Positions 1 through 8,273 of a stretch of DNA of 11,058 nucleotides are shown here, piece by piece. The notes below the pieces were generated by a model. It was not told where the DNA came from and ran no database searches. It saw only the letters and a program-made list of their open reading frames with translations. A program made the translations under genes and the position numbers. How positions within the stretch are numbered: position 1 is the stretch's first letter; each line of letters opens with the position of its first letter. Origin of the DNA: JANXVY01 sp038329675 (GTDB taxonomy: Bacteria > Pseudomonadota > Alphaproteobacteria > Rhizobiales > Hyphomicrobiaceae); NCBI GenBank assembly GCA_038329675.1, contig JBBQNE010000108.1, positions 1-11,058 on the forward strand, given 5' to 3'.

Positions 1-939
1 TGCGGCGAGAGCCATCGCGTCGTGCCACGCGGTGCGTAGCGTGGCGTCGGCACGCGCGCAGAATAGCCCGTAACCCCAGGCGACCCGGATGGCGAGCAGT
101 TCGCGCAGCGTATCATCGGGCTTGCCGTCGAGTTCAGCCGACCAGCCAACGTAACGGGCGTAGGCAGCCCAACCGCCAATGTCGAACAGGGCGCGAAACA
201 GGTAGTCCTCGATCGCGGCAGGTGGAATGGCAAGGCTGTCGAGGACGGCTGCGATCGTTTCGATTGGATCGTCGGGCAGCGCGAGTACGGTTTTCCGGAA
301 ATCGGTGATGCCAATTGTTTCGGGGTTGTGGTCGTGGCGGATGAGGGACCGCCAAGCCGCGTAGGGCTTTAGATGGCGGACCGGCATCCGCCAACTCGAT
401 TGGCCCTCGTCGAAGTAGGCGGCGCAGAAGCTCGAAATCTCATCGATCATGAAGCCAACAAGCGAGACGTACCGGTCGCCGCCAGCCAGTGAGTCGAGCA
501 CATCTGCGACGGTCGCAACGGTTGCCGCATCAGATCCCTTGCCCGCGCTGTTTGTAGGAGGCCGTGCGGCGGCTGTTCGCACCGCTGAAGGATCAGGGAA
601 ACGGGCGGTCAACGCGGGATGAGCTGCGAGTGCGGTCTTTAAGGCGAGATCATTGATCGAACCGTCGGTGAGTGCGTCGCGGTAGAATTGGCGCGGCATC
701 AGCATGTGGGTGCGCGTCGTGCGCTTCAACAGCGCAGCTGTGGTTGCGAATGGCCGATCAGAGAAGCCGAGGAACGGGTTGACGGCGACGAAATGCTTGA
801 GTGGCCAAAGTGGGGCGATCCGCTTGCAAGCGGCGTCGATCTGGCGTTCGAGCGAAGCATTGGCGCGTTTCAAATTGACATCCGTTTTGGCGGCGTGAAG
901 GGCGGGTTCGCGTGCTGTGCGTGTGGCCGTCGCGGTCAT
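1..939 (-). CDS. dabA: DabA, inorganic carbon accumulation subunit (DUF2309/UPF0753), N-terminal part
   Basis: The frame is open from the ATG at 937-939 to the window edge (313 codons, no stop), so the C-terminal part is outside the window; family members are usually about 800 residues or more. Residues 45-58 read WPLKHFVAVNPFLG, the N-terminal hallmark of the DUF2309 family. DabA is a beta-carbonic-anhydrase-like zinc protein that, with a membrane partner, converts CO2 to bicarbonate vectorially at the cytoplasmic membrane. Its zinc-ligand region would lie further downstream and cannot be checked here. The gene lies 66 bp after dabB on the same strand, so the two are very probably one operon. 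The Shine-Dalgarno sequence is weak (a GGGG run about 7-10 nt before the ATG). The family call is firm; the transport role rests on the gene pair and on known DAB systems. Confidence 0.9.
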   Translation of the reverse strand, partial: MTATATRTAREPALHAAKTDVNLKRANASLERQIDAACKRIAPLWPLKHFVAVNPFLGFSDRPFATTAALLKRTTRTHMLMPRQFYRDALTDGSINDLALKTALAAHPALTARFPDPSAVRTAAARPPTNSAGKGSDAATVATVADVLDSLAGGDRYVSLVGFMIDEISSFCAAYFDEGQSSWRMPVRHLKPYAAWRSLIRHDHNPETIGITDFRKTVLALPDDPIETIAAVLDSLAIPPAAIEDYLFRALFDIGGWAAYARYVGWSAELDGKPDDTLRELLAIRVAWGYGLFCARADATLRTAWHDAMALAA

Positions 940-1005
940 GGAGAAGCCCCGAGTGTTGAAAAAGGACTGGTTTGTTTCGTTGGTCGGCTCTTGATGCTCG
1001 GACGC

Positions 1006-2637
1006 TTATGACGGGCCAGCTCGCCGTTCGATGGCTGGAGCGGCCTTGAGCAACAGACGATTGGCGAGTGTGTTGAGGTAGAGGCCGTGGCGCAAATGCA
1101 CGTAGGCGGCCTGCCAGAACGGGTCGGCGGCGTGCCTTGCCATCTGATTTTGGAAGATGGTCAGTGCGGCGAACGATACGACAACGAGCGTGGCGATTGC
1201 GATTTCAGGCGGGCCGACGGCGGCTGCGCCGTGGGGCAGGCTTCCAGCGGTAATGTAAGCCATGGCCGCTTGCAGTCCGAAGAAGGCAGCAGCTACCGCG
1301 ACCGCGGCGAAACCTGTTTGCGCTAAGACGTAACTGTCGGGCCGCTGGTCAATGGCGCCAGCCATCAGGTGCACGAGCGCCATCAGCAGAACGGCACTGA
1401 GCGCGACCGATCCGGGGTTGATCGCAGCTGTTGCCCCGACCCCGATTGCAATCGCGGCCGCGACGGCAAGTGTTGCGGCGATAACGAGGCCAAGTGCGAT
1501 CAGCAAGCGTGCGGGATGGGGCTGGCGAGCGGACTGCGGCGACCACGCTGCTCTCGCAAGGTCCATCACGCTTCCTGAGGCCAGGAATGCGTGTGCTTTA
1601 TAAAGTGAGTGCGCGATAATGTGGAGCAGCGCGGATGAGAAAGACCCCAACCCGCATTGGAGCAACATAAACCCCATCTGGGCGACCGTCGAATAGGCGA
1701 GCTGCACCTTGACCGAAGTTTGGGTCAGCATGACGAGCGAACCAAAAAGCGCCGTTGCCCCACCGATCATGGCGAGTATGTCGAGTGCAGGTGTCGCGAG
1801 CAGCATCACATCGGCCAGTCGCAAGATCAAATAGCCACCGGCGTTGATGATGCCCGCATGTAGTAGCGCGGAGACCGGGGTTGGCGTCTCCATGACTTCG
1901 ATCAGCCAGCCGTGCATGGGCAGTTGTGCGGACTTCAGCAGGGCTGTCAAAACGATTAGAAATGCGGCGGCGGTGACGTAGCTGGAAGCCAAAGGGGATT
2001 GCAGCGGTGAAGTTGAAGGCGCCGCCAATGCCGACTTCGCGGCTGCGCCCAAGGCTGCGATATCGAGCGTGCCGAAGGCAGCGTAGAGAAGACCGGCAGC
2101 GGCGATCAAAGATGCATCCCCGATCCTGCTGATCCAGAACTTCTTGGCTGCAGCGCGCTGCGCGGCTGGACGTTCAGGATAGAAGATGAGGAGCTTATTT
2201 AGCGCTACGCTGGTTGCGACCCAGGCAAAGATCAGCACCACAAGGTTGCCCGCCAGGATCAGCACAAGCACGGCCGCGAGCGTCAGTAACAGCCATCGCG
2301 TGAAAGCAATGTGGCCCTGATCGCCATCGAGGTAATTGCGACTATAACGGACGACGATCAGGCCAATGAAGGCGACCAGCGTCAACATAATAGCGGACAG
2401 CGCATCGAGATAGATCGATAGCCCGATGCCTGGCGCGATAGATATGGCATGTGAGGCAAGGGGGCCGTACAGCATAACCAGTACGCCGCTGGCGAGTGCG
2501 AACACGAGCGCTGCCGCCGCCGCCCATATTGCAAGATCGGCGCAGCGTCGCGCGCTCGTAGATGCATATGGCATCAGCGCAGCGGCGATCAAAATGGCAG
2601 GGCTCGCGAGTGCGATCAGCGGCAACACGGTTTGCAT
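1006..2637 (-). CDS. dabB: DabB, NuoL/MrpA-like proton-conducting membrane subunit
   Basis: This is a 543-residue, highly hydrophobic protein with about a dozen or more membrane segments, of the proton-conducting membrane transporter family (PF00361). Family signatures are LLKSAQLPMHGWLIEVMETP at residues 233-252, then PVSALLHAGIINAGGYLI, and a later segment with HIIAHSLYKAHAF at 339-351. Conserved buried lysines and histidines used for proton movement are visible (K235, H260, K310, H340, H343, K347). It lies directly upstream of dabA, and no other complex I or Mrp genes are present, so it is the energy-coupling DabB subunit and not NuoL. DabB is thought to let protons flow to drive CO2 hydration by DabA. 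The ATG at 2635-2637 has a GGAG 5 nt upstream. The stop is TAA. Confidence 0.9.
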   Translation of the reverse strand: MQTVLPLIALASPAILIAAALMPYASTSARRCADLAIWAAAAALVFALASGVLVMLYGPLASHAISIAPGIGLSIYLDALSAIMLTLVAFIGLIVVRYSRNYLDGDQGHIAFTRWLLLTLAAVLVLILAGNLVVLIFAWVATSVALNKLLIFYPERPAAQRAAAKKFWISRIGDASLIAAAGLLYAAFGTLDIAALGAAAKSALAAPSTSPLQSPLASSYVTAAAFLIVLTALLKSAQLPMHGWLIEVMETPTPVSALLHAGIINAGGYLILRLADVMLLATPALDILAMIGGATALFGSLVMLTQTSVKVQLAYSTVAQMGFMLLQCGLGSFSSALLHIIAHSLYKAHAFLASGSVMDLARAAWSPQSARQPHPARLLIALGLVIAATLAVAAAIAIGVGATAAINPGSVALSAVLLMALVHLMAGAIDQRPDSYVLAQTGFAAVAVAAAFFGLQAAMAYITAGSLPHGAAAVGPPEIAIATLVVVSFAALTIFQNQMARHAADPFWQAAYVHLRHGLYLNTLANRLLLKAAPAIERRAGPS

Positions 2638-2642
2638 AGGAT

Positions 2643-2646
2643 CTCC
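2643..2646 (-). promoter_or_regulatory. Shine-Dalgarno site of dabB
   Basis: Minus-strand GGAG ends 5 nt before the dabB ATG and supports that start. It lies inside the 8-bp palindrome CTCCGGAG (2643-2650), which could form a small hairpin masking the site; this is only a possibility. Confidence 0.7.
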
Positions 2647-2708
2647 GGAGTGGATCGGCGCAGGTCAAGGCGCAACAACTCAACTCGCCGTCCTCTAACG
2701 GCTCCCGG

Positions 2709-2760
2709 TCGTTCTTTAAATTTCAAAGATTGAATAGGTTCGTTTGATAAAATAGAACGA
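2709..2760. promoter_or_regulatory. Divergent dabB/lysR control region with a LysR box
   Basis: The AT-rich half of the 128-bp gap between dabB and lysR contains TTCAA-AGA-TTGAA at 2722-2734. This is a perfect palindrome that fits the T-N11-A consensus of LysR-type operators. It is flanked by a second perfect inverted repeat, TCGTTCT at 2709-2715 and AGAACGA at 2754-2760. Another TCGTT at 2740-2744 also pairs with AACGA at 2756-2760. On the plus strand TAAAAT at 2748-2753 could be a -10 element for lysR, but no well-spaced -35 is seen. The lysR ATG at 2766 has no good Shine-Dalgarno, so its mRNA may have a very short leader. The inferred model is that the regulator binds here, represses itself and activates dabBA. 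Confidence 0.55.
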
Positions 2761-2765
2761 TCCCT

Positions 2766-3686
2766 ATGCCTCATCTTAACTATCATCATCTCCGGTATTT
2801 TTGGATCATCGCCACCGAAGGCAGCATGAGCCGTGCCGCACGACGGCTCAACGTGTCGCCATCGTCGCTTTCGGTGCAATTGAAGGCGCTCGAAACTCAA
2901 CTCGGGCAGTCACTTTTCGAGCGTAAAGGCCGTGCGTTGGTATTGACGGAAGCGGGCCGGATTGCGCGCGCGTATGCCGATACGGTGTTTGCCTCTGGGC
3001 ACGAATTGCTCGATGCGTTGACGGGACTGTCGCCCGGTCGGCAGGTGCTTCGGGTCGGCGCGGTGGCGACACTATCGCGAAACTTTCAGATCGGCCTGCT
3101 GCGGCCGCTGATTGGTCGGCCGCGCTTAGAATTGATTGTACGCTCAGGCGGCTTGGCCGACCTGCTCGCGCAACTCGACGCGCACAAGCTTGACGTCGTG
3201 CTGTCAAACCAGCCAGCGCTGACAGATGATGACACCGTTCTTGAAACCACGCTTCTTGATGAGCAGCCCGTTAGCATTGTGGGACGGCCTCTCGCTAAGC
3301 GCGCCGCGTTCCAATTTCCGCAGCGTTTGGCTGATGAGCCGATTTTGTTGCCGGGCCGTGGCAGTGCCATCCGCTCGGCTTTTGATGCGATCGTTGGCCG
3401 TGCAGGGATTGAGCCTAAGATCATCGCCGAAGTCGACGACATGGCGATGATGCGATTGATGGCGCGCGAAAGTGGTTGCTTGGCGCTCGTACCGCCCGTC
3501 GTCGTGATCGACGAACTAAAGGCGCGGCTGTTGGTTGAGCATTACCGGATTGGGGAACTCAAAGAGCAGTTTTACGCGATTACGCGACGACGAAAGTTGC
3601 CAAACCCGCTGGTCGTCGAATTGTTCGCTGGAGCAAGTGCGGCGGCAAATATTGGCGGCCTGCGCACGTCTCGTTTCAGTCGGTAA
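2766..3686 (+). CDS. LysR-family transcriptional regulator, NhaR-like
   Basis: This 306-residue protein has normal LysR length. The N-terminal winged helix-turn-helix spans about residues 4-63, including YHHLRYFWIIATEGSMSRAA and LERKGR-like text (LFERKGRALVLTEAGR). The opening residues and the ELLDALTG stretch resemble NhaR, the activator of the Na+/H+ antiporter gene nhaA, more than CbbR. The rest is the LysR substrate-binding domain (roughly 95-295). It is divergent from dabB and shares a control region with it, so it is the probable regulator of dabBA. The effector is unknown; bicarbonate, pH or cation status are guesses. The ATG at 2766 is the first start that keeps the whole helix-turn-helix. 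The stop is TAA. It converges on the EAL-protein gene with a 29-bp gap. Confidence 0.88.
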   Translation: MPHLNYHHLRYFWIIATEGSMSRAARRLNVSPSSLSVQLKALETQLGQSLFERKGRALVLTEAGRIARAYADTVFASGHELLDALTGLSPGRQVLRVGAVATLSRNFQIGLLRPLIGRPRLELIVRSGGLADLLAQLDAHKLDVVLSNQPALTDDDTVLETTLLDEQPVSIVGRPLAKRAAFQFPQRLADEPILLPGRGSAIRSAFDAIVGRAGIEPKIIAEVDDMAMMRLMARESGCLALVPPVVVIDELKARLLVEHYRIGELKEQFYAITRRRKLPNPLVVELFAGASAAANIGGLRTSRFSR

Positions 3687-3712
3687 GACCGACGAGTGTG
3701 CGATCGCGTCGG
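3679..3712. terminator. Possible bidirectional terminator hairpins between convergent genes
   Basis: GTCGGT-AAG-ACCGAC (3679-3693) is a perfect 6-bp stem with a 3-nt loop that spans the lysR stop codon. An alternative pairing joins CCGACG (3689-3694) with CGTCGG (3707-3712). Both lie where lysR and the EAL-protein gene meet tail to tail. No T-tract follows on either strand, so intrinsic termination is unproven. Confidence 0.3.
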
Positions 3713-3715
3713 ACG

Positions 3716-6700
3716 TCAATTGGCTTCACGTTTGTCTGGCTGGACCGCGCTCAGCGATGGGATCGACGATGGTCTTTGCGTTTCCGTCAACACGGCGGGC
3801 TGTAGCGTGTTGGTGTTGGCGAGCTTGGCTAGGCTTGCCGCAAGGCCCGGTGGAAGTTTTGACAGGTCCGCAGGTGGCTTTGGGGCCCGCACGTGCGGCA
3901 ACGTCGGCGGCACCGCCGTTAGCGCAGCAGCGTTGCCGTTGTCGGACGACGGATGCGCAATCATTTGGCGCATTCCGTTGCCTGGAGCGTGACCCGCGCC
4001 ATTGCCGTTCGAGTGTCCATCGCGGTTTGAATGGCCCGGCCCGTTTCCGTGGCTGGTTCCGTTCGCTCGGCCGTTGCCATTTGTGACCGTGCTGGCAAAT
4101 CCATTCCTGTTGCTCTTCAGAGCAGCGCCGAGCATCGCGATGGGGTCGGCGGCAACTGGCACGGACGACGGTGTAACCGGTTGTGTGACGCTGGTGCGGA
4201 ACAGTGCTTCAAGATCGGTATCCAAAGCCGTCGCAGTACGGCTCCCAACGTAACGGTCTTGATCGTTAGCCCCGCGATTGAAAGTAAGTGCATCGGGAAC
4301 AAAGGGCTCGGCGTACGGATCGTTATAAACGTCCCCTACCGGCTGTGGAATGTGGGCAGGGTGAGTTGGATATCCAGGCGGCATTTGATGCTGCGATGGG
4401 TCGTAGTTGCCATCGAAGTTAGGCGCCGATGTGTGTGGGTGGTCGTCAATAGTCAGCGGGAAAGCTGGCGATCCGAAGCTTGGTTCCGACTCCCTGCTGC
4501 CCGGTTGCATCGTTTGGGTCGGTGACAAACTGGCAGGCGATGTGGGACGTCCAACTTCTTTGCTTTTGCCACGACGTTTCAAGCGTCCGCGCGAACTATC
4601 TTTCGCAGCTGCCGCCGCAACAGCTGCAACCGTCACAGGTTGATCGACCGACGTTCGTTTCGGTTTGCGCGCCGTTCGACGGAATAGTGAACCTGGCTGC
4701 ATGCTGTGTTCGGCTTTGCGCACGAGTTTCAGCAATTGCATCACTTCGCGGTCCGGCATTGGGTCGCCGTAATAAAAGCCCTGTGCAAAGACGCAGCCAA
4801 TCCCGCGAAGGAACGCCACGGCTTCTGGATCCTCAACCCCGTCGGCTACGACCTTCTTGCCAAGTTCAAGCGATAGCGCAACGAGGGACCTAACGGCTGG
4901 CGCTGCGGCCGTCTCGCCGCCTTCGGCGGCTTGCACGAGGTCGCGATCAAGCTTCACCATGTCGAACGGCATTTGTGAGAGATACGCCAGGTTCGTATAA
5001 CCCGCACCGAAACCGTCGAGCGTAAGCTCTGCGCCAACGCCATCAATGATGTGAAGGATTTCGCTCGCCTGTTCGGGATTTTCCATCACAATGGATTCAG
5101 AAATTTCAAGCCGTAGTGAGCCCTTCGGCAACACGCCGTGATCGAGAATGCGGCGAACTTCGCGACCGAGTTCGGGCCTAAACAAAGCCTTCGTCGCAAC
5201 ATTGAAGCTAACGAACAACGGACGCTCGCTACGTGGCAATTCAGTCTGCCAACGAGCAGCGTCCTTGGCGGCCCGGTTGAGCGATTGGGACCAGATCCGG
5301 CTGACGATATCATTGCTGGTCGGCATATCAATTTGTGTTGGGTCGATGAGCCCCTGCTCGGCGTGTTCGACACGAATTGAAGCTTCGAAGCCGGCCAGTT
5401 CCTGCGTCGGAAGATAGATGATCGGTTGATATAAGACTTTGATTTGGCCCTTTTCTAACGCGCGCTCAAGGAACGCTGCGAGATTGGCGGACGGTGCGGG
5501 CATACCGCGCATGTCGGTTTGAAAGATTTCGATCCTGTCGACGCCGGTTTGCTTGGCTCGCGCAACGGCGATTTCGGCTGCGTCCAACAGATCGAGCTGA
5601 CGGGCCTCACTGCCGTCGAAAAACGCGATCCCGAGGGAGCCGGTCACGACGATATCTTGGCCATCAATTCGAATTGGCGCGCGGATCGACCGGCGGATGT
5701 GCTCGGCCTCGCGTGCGAAGTCCTGTGGGTTGCGTTCGTCTTCGAACAGGATCGCAAACTTGTCACCAGCTAAGCGCGCCAGCATATCTTTACGCGCCAC
5801 GTGGTGTTGTAGGCGGCGCGTGATGGTCAGCAGCAAGCTGTCACCAATAGGCATTCCGTGCTGTGCGTTGATTGACTTGAAACGGTCGAGGTCGATGATC
5901 ATTACCGATGGCCGCAACCGCTCGTCAGACCGTGCACGCTCCATGGCGTTGGCCAGACGGTCGAGGAACAAAGCGCGGTTTGGGATGCCGGTCAGGCTGC
6001 AGTAGACGGCATCGTGGATGAGCCGTTCGTGCGCGCGTTTGACCTCGGTGATGTCGCGCACGAGGCCAACAAAGCGGTTGGAGCGTGGGTCAGCGCCCGG
6101 CACTCCTGCCGCCTCGATTTCAAACCAGCGCGTACTGTTGTCGGCGTGGCGCAAGCGAAACTCAGATGACAGCGCGGCGCCTTGTTTGGTTTGCACGGCG
6201 GAAAACGCCAGGCGGACGCGCTGACGGTCGGCTTCGTGGACGTATTTTAGGAACTCTGGCAACTTATTTGACAGCGTGCCCGCCGCAAGGCCGAGGACGT
6301 TGTCGACCATCGGAGAAAGCTTCACCTCGTTGCGTGAAACGAGCCATTCGAAGAGGCCCGCGCCGGAGGCTTCCACGGCAAGTGCCGAAATCTGTTGCTC
6401 GTTTGATCCAAGCCCACTGGTATATGCTGGCTCAAGGGATCGGAACGCAAATTGCGTGACAGTGAAACCGATCAGCACCACGATCAAAACCAGCCCGGCT
6501 GTTACGCCCGACGCTGCGATCTCGGTCGACAGTCGGCCGGTTAAGATCATGCCCGCAGCGAGCACCCAGATAAGTAACAATAGCCACGTTGGCACCAAAG
6601 CCAGCGCGCGATCTTCGCCGCGGAGCGCAAGCATACCAATTGTCAGCGCCCCGATCCCGCCGACCGCCATGAATGAAACTCGGGCGAACGTCGAGGCTAG

Positions 6701-7678
6701 CCGGGGATCAATCACAGCGACGGCGACAAGCGCGATTTGTCCGGCGACCCAGACGCCAAGCAGCATGCGGATGAGGCTCGGCGCGCGCGCCATTCGCAAG
6801 AATGTATTGAGAAATACGAGTAGCGATGCGGCAACCGCAGCCTCCGTGGCAGCTCGGTATACCGCGTAGTCGTCGGCTTTGAGTTGGAACAACTTGTGGA
6901 AGAAGCCAAAGTCGACGGTCAGGTGGGCCAGGACACACCATGCGACGAGCGCAGCTGTTGGAAAGATCGCCTTATGGTTGGCTGCGATAACAGCCGTCAA
7001 AAAGATCGCAAGCAGGCCCGTCAGACCTAACAGGACACCGTTGAACAGCTGACGGTCACGCGCCTTGAACTCGTAGTCGAGCGGTTTCCATAGGTAGACC
7101 CGATTAAACCGTTGGCCTGCAAATTCAGCAACATAGGTGATGGTTTGGCCAGGCTCGATGGTAATCCGAAAAATATCTGCGCGGTCGCTGCGAATACGTT
7201 CGGGAACGAAGCCTAGCGAGGGCGTCAACGCCTCGATGCGGCGGGCATCGAGATCGGGCCAAACGGCGCCCGACCCAAACATCGTGTAGCGTTCGGCGGT
7301 GAGCCAGCGCTCGATGGGCTTGTCGGTTGGGTTGTGGAGCGCGAAGGCAAGCCACGTGGGATTACTCCCGTTGACACTGGCGCGCACCGTCATGCGACCT
7401 GCGACAATACCAGCGTCGGCTGCCGTCTCGATTTGTAAGCTATCGCCGCGATTGTCGCTGAGCTCGCCGAGCGAGGTCACCTCGATGCGGTCTTGATCGG
7501 GGGACACCGAAATCGCTTTTAGCGCAAAAGCAGGCCCGGCCAACGCGAAGAGCGAAAGCACGGAAACGATCATGGTTGCAAGGACTGCTGTTTTTGCATG
7601 CCGATTACGGCTGCACAGACGCGCGACGCTTTTGTAAGCGCCGATCAAGTATCTGACGATGGCATCGCAGCCGGCCAT
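3716..7678 (-). CDS. 7TM-PAS-GGDEF-EAL membrane protein with altered active-site motifs
   Basis: This is a 1320-residue protein. The start chosen is the ATG at 7676-7678, 5 bp after the acetyltransferase stop; an in-frame ATG at 7774 would overlap that gene by 91 bp. Order: signal peptide (about 1-52, ending PAFA); a periplasmic 7TMR-DISM-like sensor domain (about 55-205); seven membrane segments (about 212-412); PAS (about 428-550); GGDEF (about 552-722); EAL (about 730-985); disordered tail to 1320. The cyclase signature is AGDKF (637-641) in place of GGDEF, so diguanylate cyclase activity is unlikely. EAL keeps E765 (GFEAS, not EAL), N826, E858 and K909. It has D888-G889 where DDFG is usual and ADGVE (945-949) where AEGVE is usual, so hydrolysis is doubtful. 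It could act as a c-di-GMP or GTP receptor. The ligand is unknown. The Shine-Dalgarno is weak; the stop is TGA. Confidence 0.88.
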   Translation of the reverse strand: MAGCDAIVRYLIGAYKSVARLCSRNRHAKTAVLATMIVSVLSLFALAGPAFALKAISVSPDQDRIEVTSLGELSDNRGDSLQIETAADAGIVAGRMTVRASVNGSNPTWLAFALHNPTDKPIERWLTAERYTMFGSGAVWPDLDARRIEALTPSLGFVPERIRSDRADIFRITIEPGQTITYVAEFAGQRFNRVYLWKPLDYEFKARDRQLFNGVLLGLTGLLAIFLTAVIAANHKAIFPTAALVAWCVLAHLTVDFGFFHKLFQLKADDYAVYRAATEAAVAASLLVFLNTFLRMARAPSLIRMLLGVWVAGQIALVAVAVIDPRLASTFARVSFMAVGGIGALTIGMLALRGEDRALALVPTWLLLLIWVLAAGMILTGRLSTEIAASGVTAGLVLIVVLIGFTVTQFAFRSLEPAYTSGLGSNEQQISALAVEASGAGLFEWLVSRNEVKLSPMVDNVLGLAAGTLSNKLPEFLKYVHEADRQRVRLAFSAVQTKQGAALSSEFRLRHADNSTRWFEIEAAGVPGADPRSNRFVGLVRDITEVKRAHERLIHDAVYCSLTGIPNRALFLDRLANAMERARSDERLRPSVMIIDLDRFKSINAQHGMPIGDSLLLTITRRLQHHVARKDMLARLAGDKFAILFEDERNPQDFAREAEHIRRSIRAPIRIDGQDIVVTGSLGIAFFDGSEARQLDLLDAAEIAVARAKQTGVDRIEIFQTDMRGMPAPSANLAAFLERALEKGQIKVLYQPIIYLPTQELAGFEASIRVEHAEQGLIDPTQIDMPTSNDIVSRIWSQSLNRAAKDAARWQTELPRSERPLFVSFNVATKALFRPELGREVRRILDHGVLPKGSLRLEISESIVMENPEQASEILHIIDGVGAELTLDGFGAGYTNLAYLSQMPFDMVKLDRDLVQAAEGGETAAAPAVRSLVALSLELGKKVVADGVEDPEAVAFLRGIGCVFAQGFYYGDPMPDREVMQLLKLVRKAEHSMQPGSLFRRTARKPKRTSVDQPVTVAAVAAAAAKDSSRGRLKRRGKSKEVGRPTSPASLSPTQTMQPGSRESEPSFGSPAFPLTIDDHPHTSAPNFDGNYDPSQHQMPPGYPTHPAHIPQPVGDVYNDPYAEPFVPDALTFNRGANDQDRYVGSRTATALDTDLEALFRTSVTQPVTPSSVPVAADPIAMLGAALKSNRNGFASTVTNGNGRANGTSHGNGPGHSNRDGHSNGNGAGHAPGNGMRQMIAHPSSDNGNAAALTAVPPTLPHVRAPKPPADLSKLPPGLAASLAKLANTNTLQPAVLTETQRPSSIPSLSAVQPDKREAN
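3974..4081 (-). repeat. Low-complexity NG/HG-rich coding stretch
   Basis: Residues 1200-1235 of the EAL protein are almost entirely Asn, Gly, His and Ser in irregular NG, HG and GHSN units. The DNA is an imperfect short-period repeat on the coding strand. It is a disordered linker, probably prone to length variation by slippage. Confidence 0.7.
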
Positions 7679-7683
7679 TTCGG

Positions 7684-8265
7684 TCAGCCCCGAACGACGA
7701 GTAAAGACGTGGGATCGTTGCGCGCGGCAACGAGATCGGTCTCGATCAAACCGAAGCGGATGTGGTCGCGCCACTGCCCGTCAATTTCAAGGTAACTGCG
7801 CGCAATGCCCTCTCGCTGGAAGCCGTTGCGTTCAAGAACCCGCATTGATGGCGCATTCCCAGGAAGGGTCGATGCCTCTAACCGATGCAGGCCGAGCTTG
7901 CCGAAAGCGTATCGCGTCATCGCGCTAACAGCTTCTGTCATGTGGCCTTTGTTGGTGTGGCGCGACGCCATCCAATAGCCGAGTTCGGCCGATTGCGTCA
8001 CGCCGCGCCGCAGTCCGGACAACGAAATCCCGCCCGCCAGAACGTGGCCGGGCATCAAGAAGATGCCGAAGGCGTAGCCAGTGTCTTCTGCCGCTTCGCG
8101 TTGTTGAATTTTAATCCGGGCCCGAAATGTCGTCCGCGTCAATTCGAACTCGGACCACTTAGGTTCGAACGGGACGAGTTGCTCGCGGCTTGCTCCGCGC
8201 AGGTCGGACCAAGCGTGGAAATCAGACATCGCAAACGGGCGCAGCGCAAGCGAAGGCGCTCGCAC
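7684..8265 (-). CDS. GNAT-family N-acetyltransferase, RimJ-like
   Basis: This GNAT fold protein resembles RimJ/RimI-type N-alpha or protein acetyltransferases, which transfer acetyl from acetyl-CoA to a protein N terminus or amine. Numbered from the GTG start (193 residues), the acetyl-CoA loop region is RHTNKGHMTEA (102-112), and the conserved NAPSMRVLERNGF follows at 137-149, then the usual C-terminal strand DGQWRDHIRFGL. I chose the GTG at 8263-8265 because GGAGG lies 8 nt upstream and LALRPFAMSDF then begins near the N terminus, as in relatives. The ATG at 8305-8307 would add 14 residues and has no good ribosome site. The gene follows the M16 peptidase after 157 bp and is followed 5 bp later by the EAL protein. 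The substrate is not predictable. The stop is TGA. Confidence 0.85.
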   Translation of the reverse strand: MRAPSLALRPFAMSDFHAWSDLRGASREQLVPFEPKWSEFELTRTTFRARIKIQQREAAEDTGYAFGIFLMPGHVLAGGISLSGLRRGVTQSAELGYWMASRHTNKGHMTEAVSAMTRYAFGKLGLHRLEASTLPGNAPSMRVLERNGFQREGIARSYLEIDGQWRDHIRFGLIETDLVAARNDPTSLLVVRG

Positions 8266-8273
8266 CGTGTAGT

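Noticed and set aside
688..1011. Plus-strand open frame of 107 codons over the dabA start
   Set aside because: It is the mirror frame of dabA, has no ribosome site or recognisable domain, and the minus strand there encodes the DUF2309 hallmark.
1006..2637. dabB read as nuoL of respiratory complex I or mrpA of an antiporter
   Set aside because: No other nuo or mrp genes are nearby, and the next gene is a DUF2309 protein, the known partner of DabB.
3974..4081. Repeat-rich stretch as a CRISPR array or intergenic repeat
   Set aside because: There are no uniform repeats or spacers; it is in-frame Asn-Gly-His-rich coding sequence.
4031..4525. Plus-strand open frame of 164 codons opposite the EAL-protein tail
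   Set aside because: It is an antisense shadow of a low-complexity coding region with no protein family features and no ribosome site.
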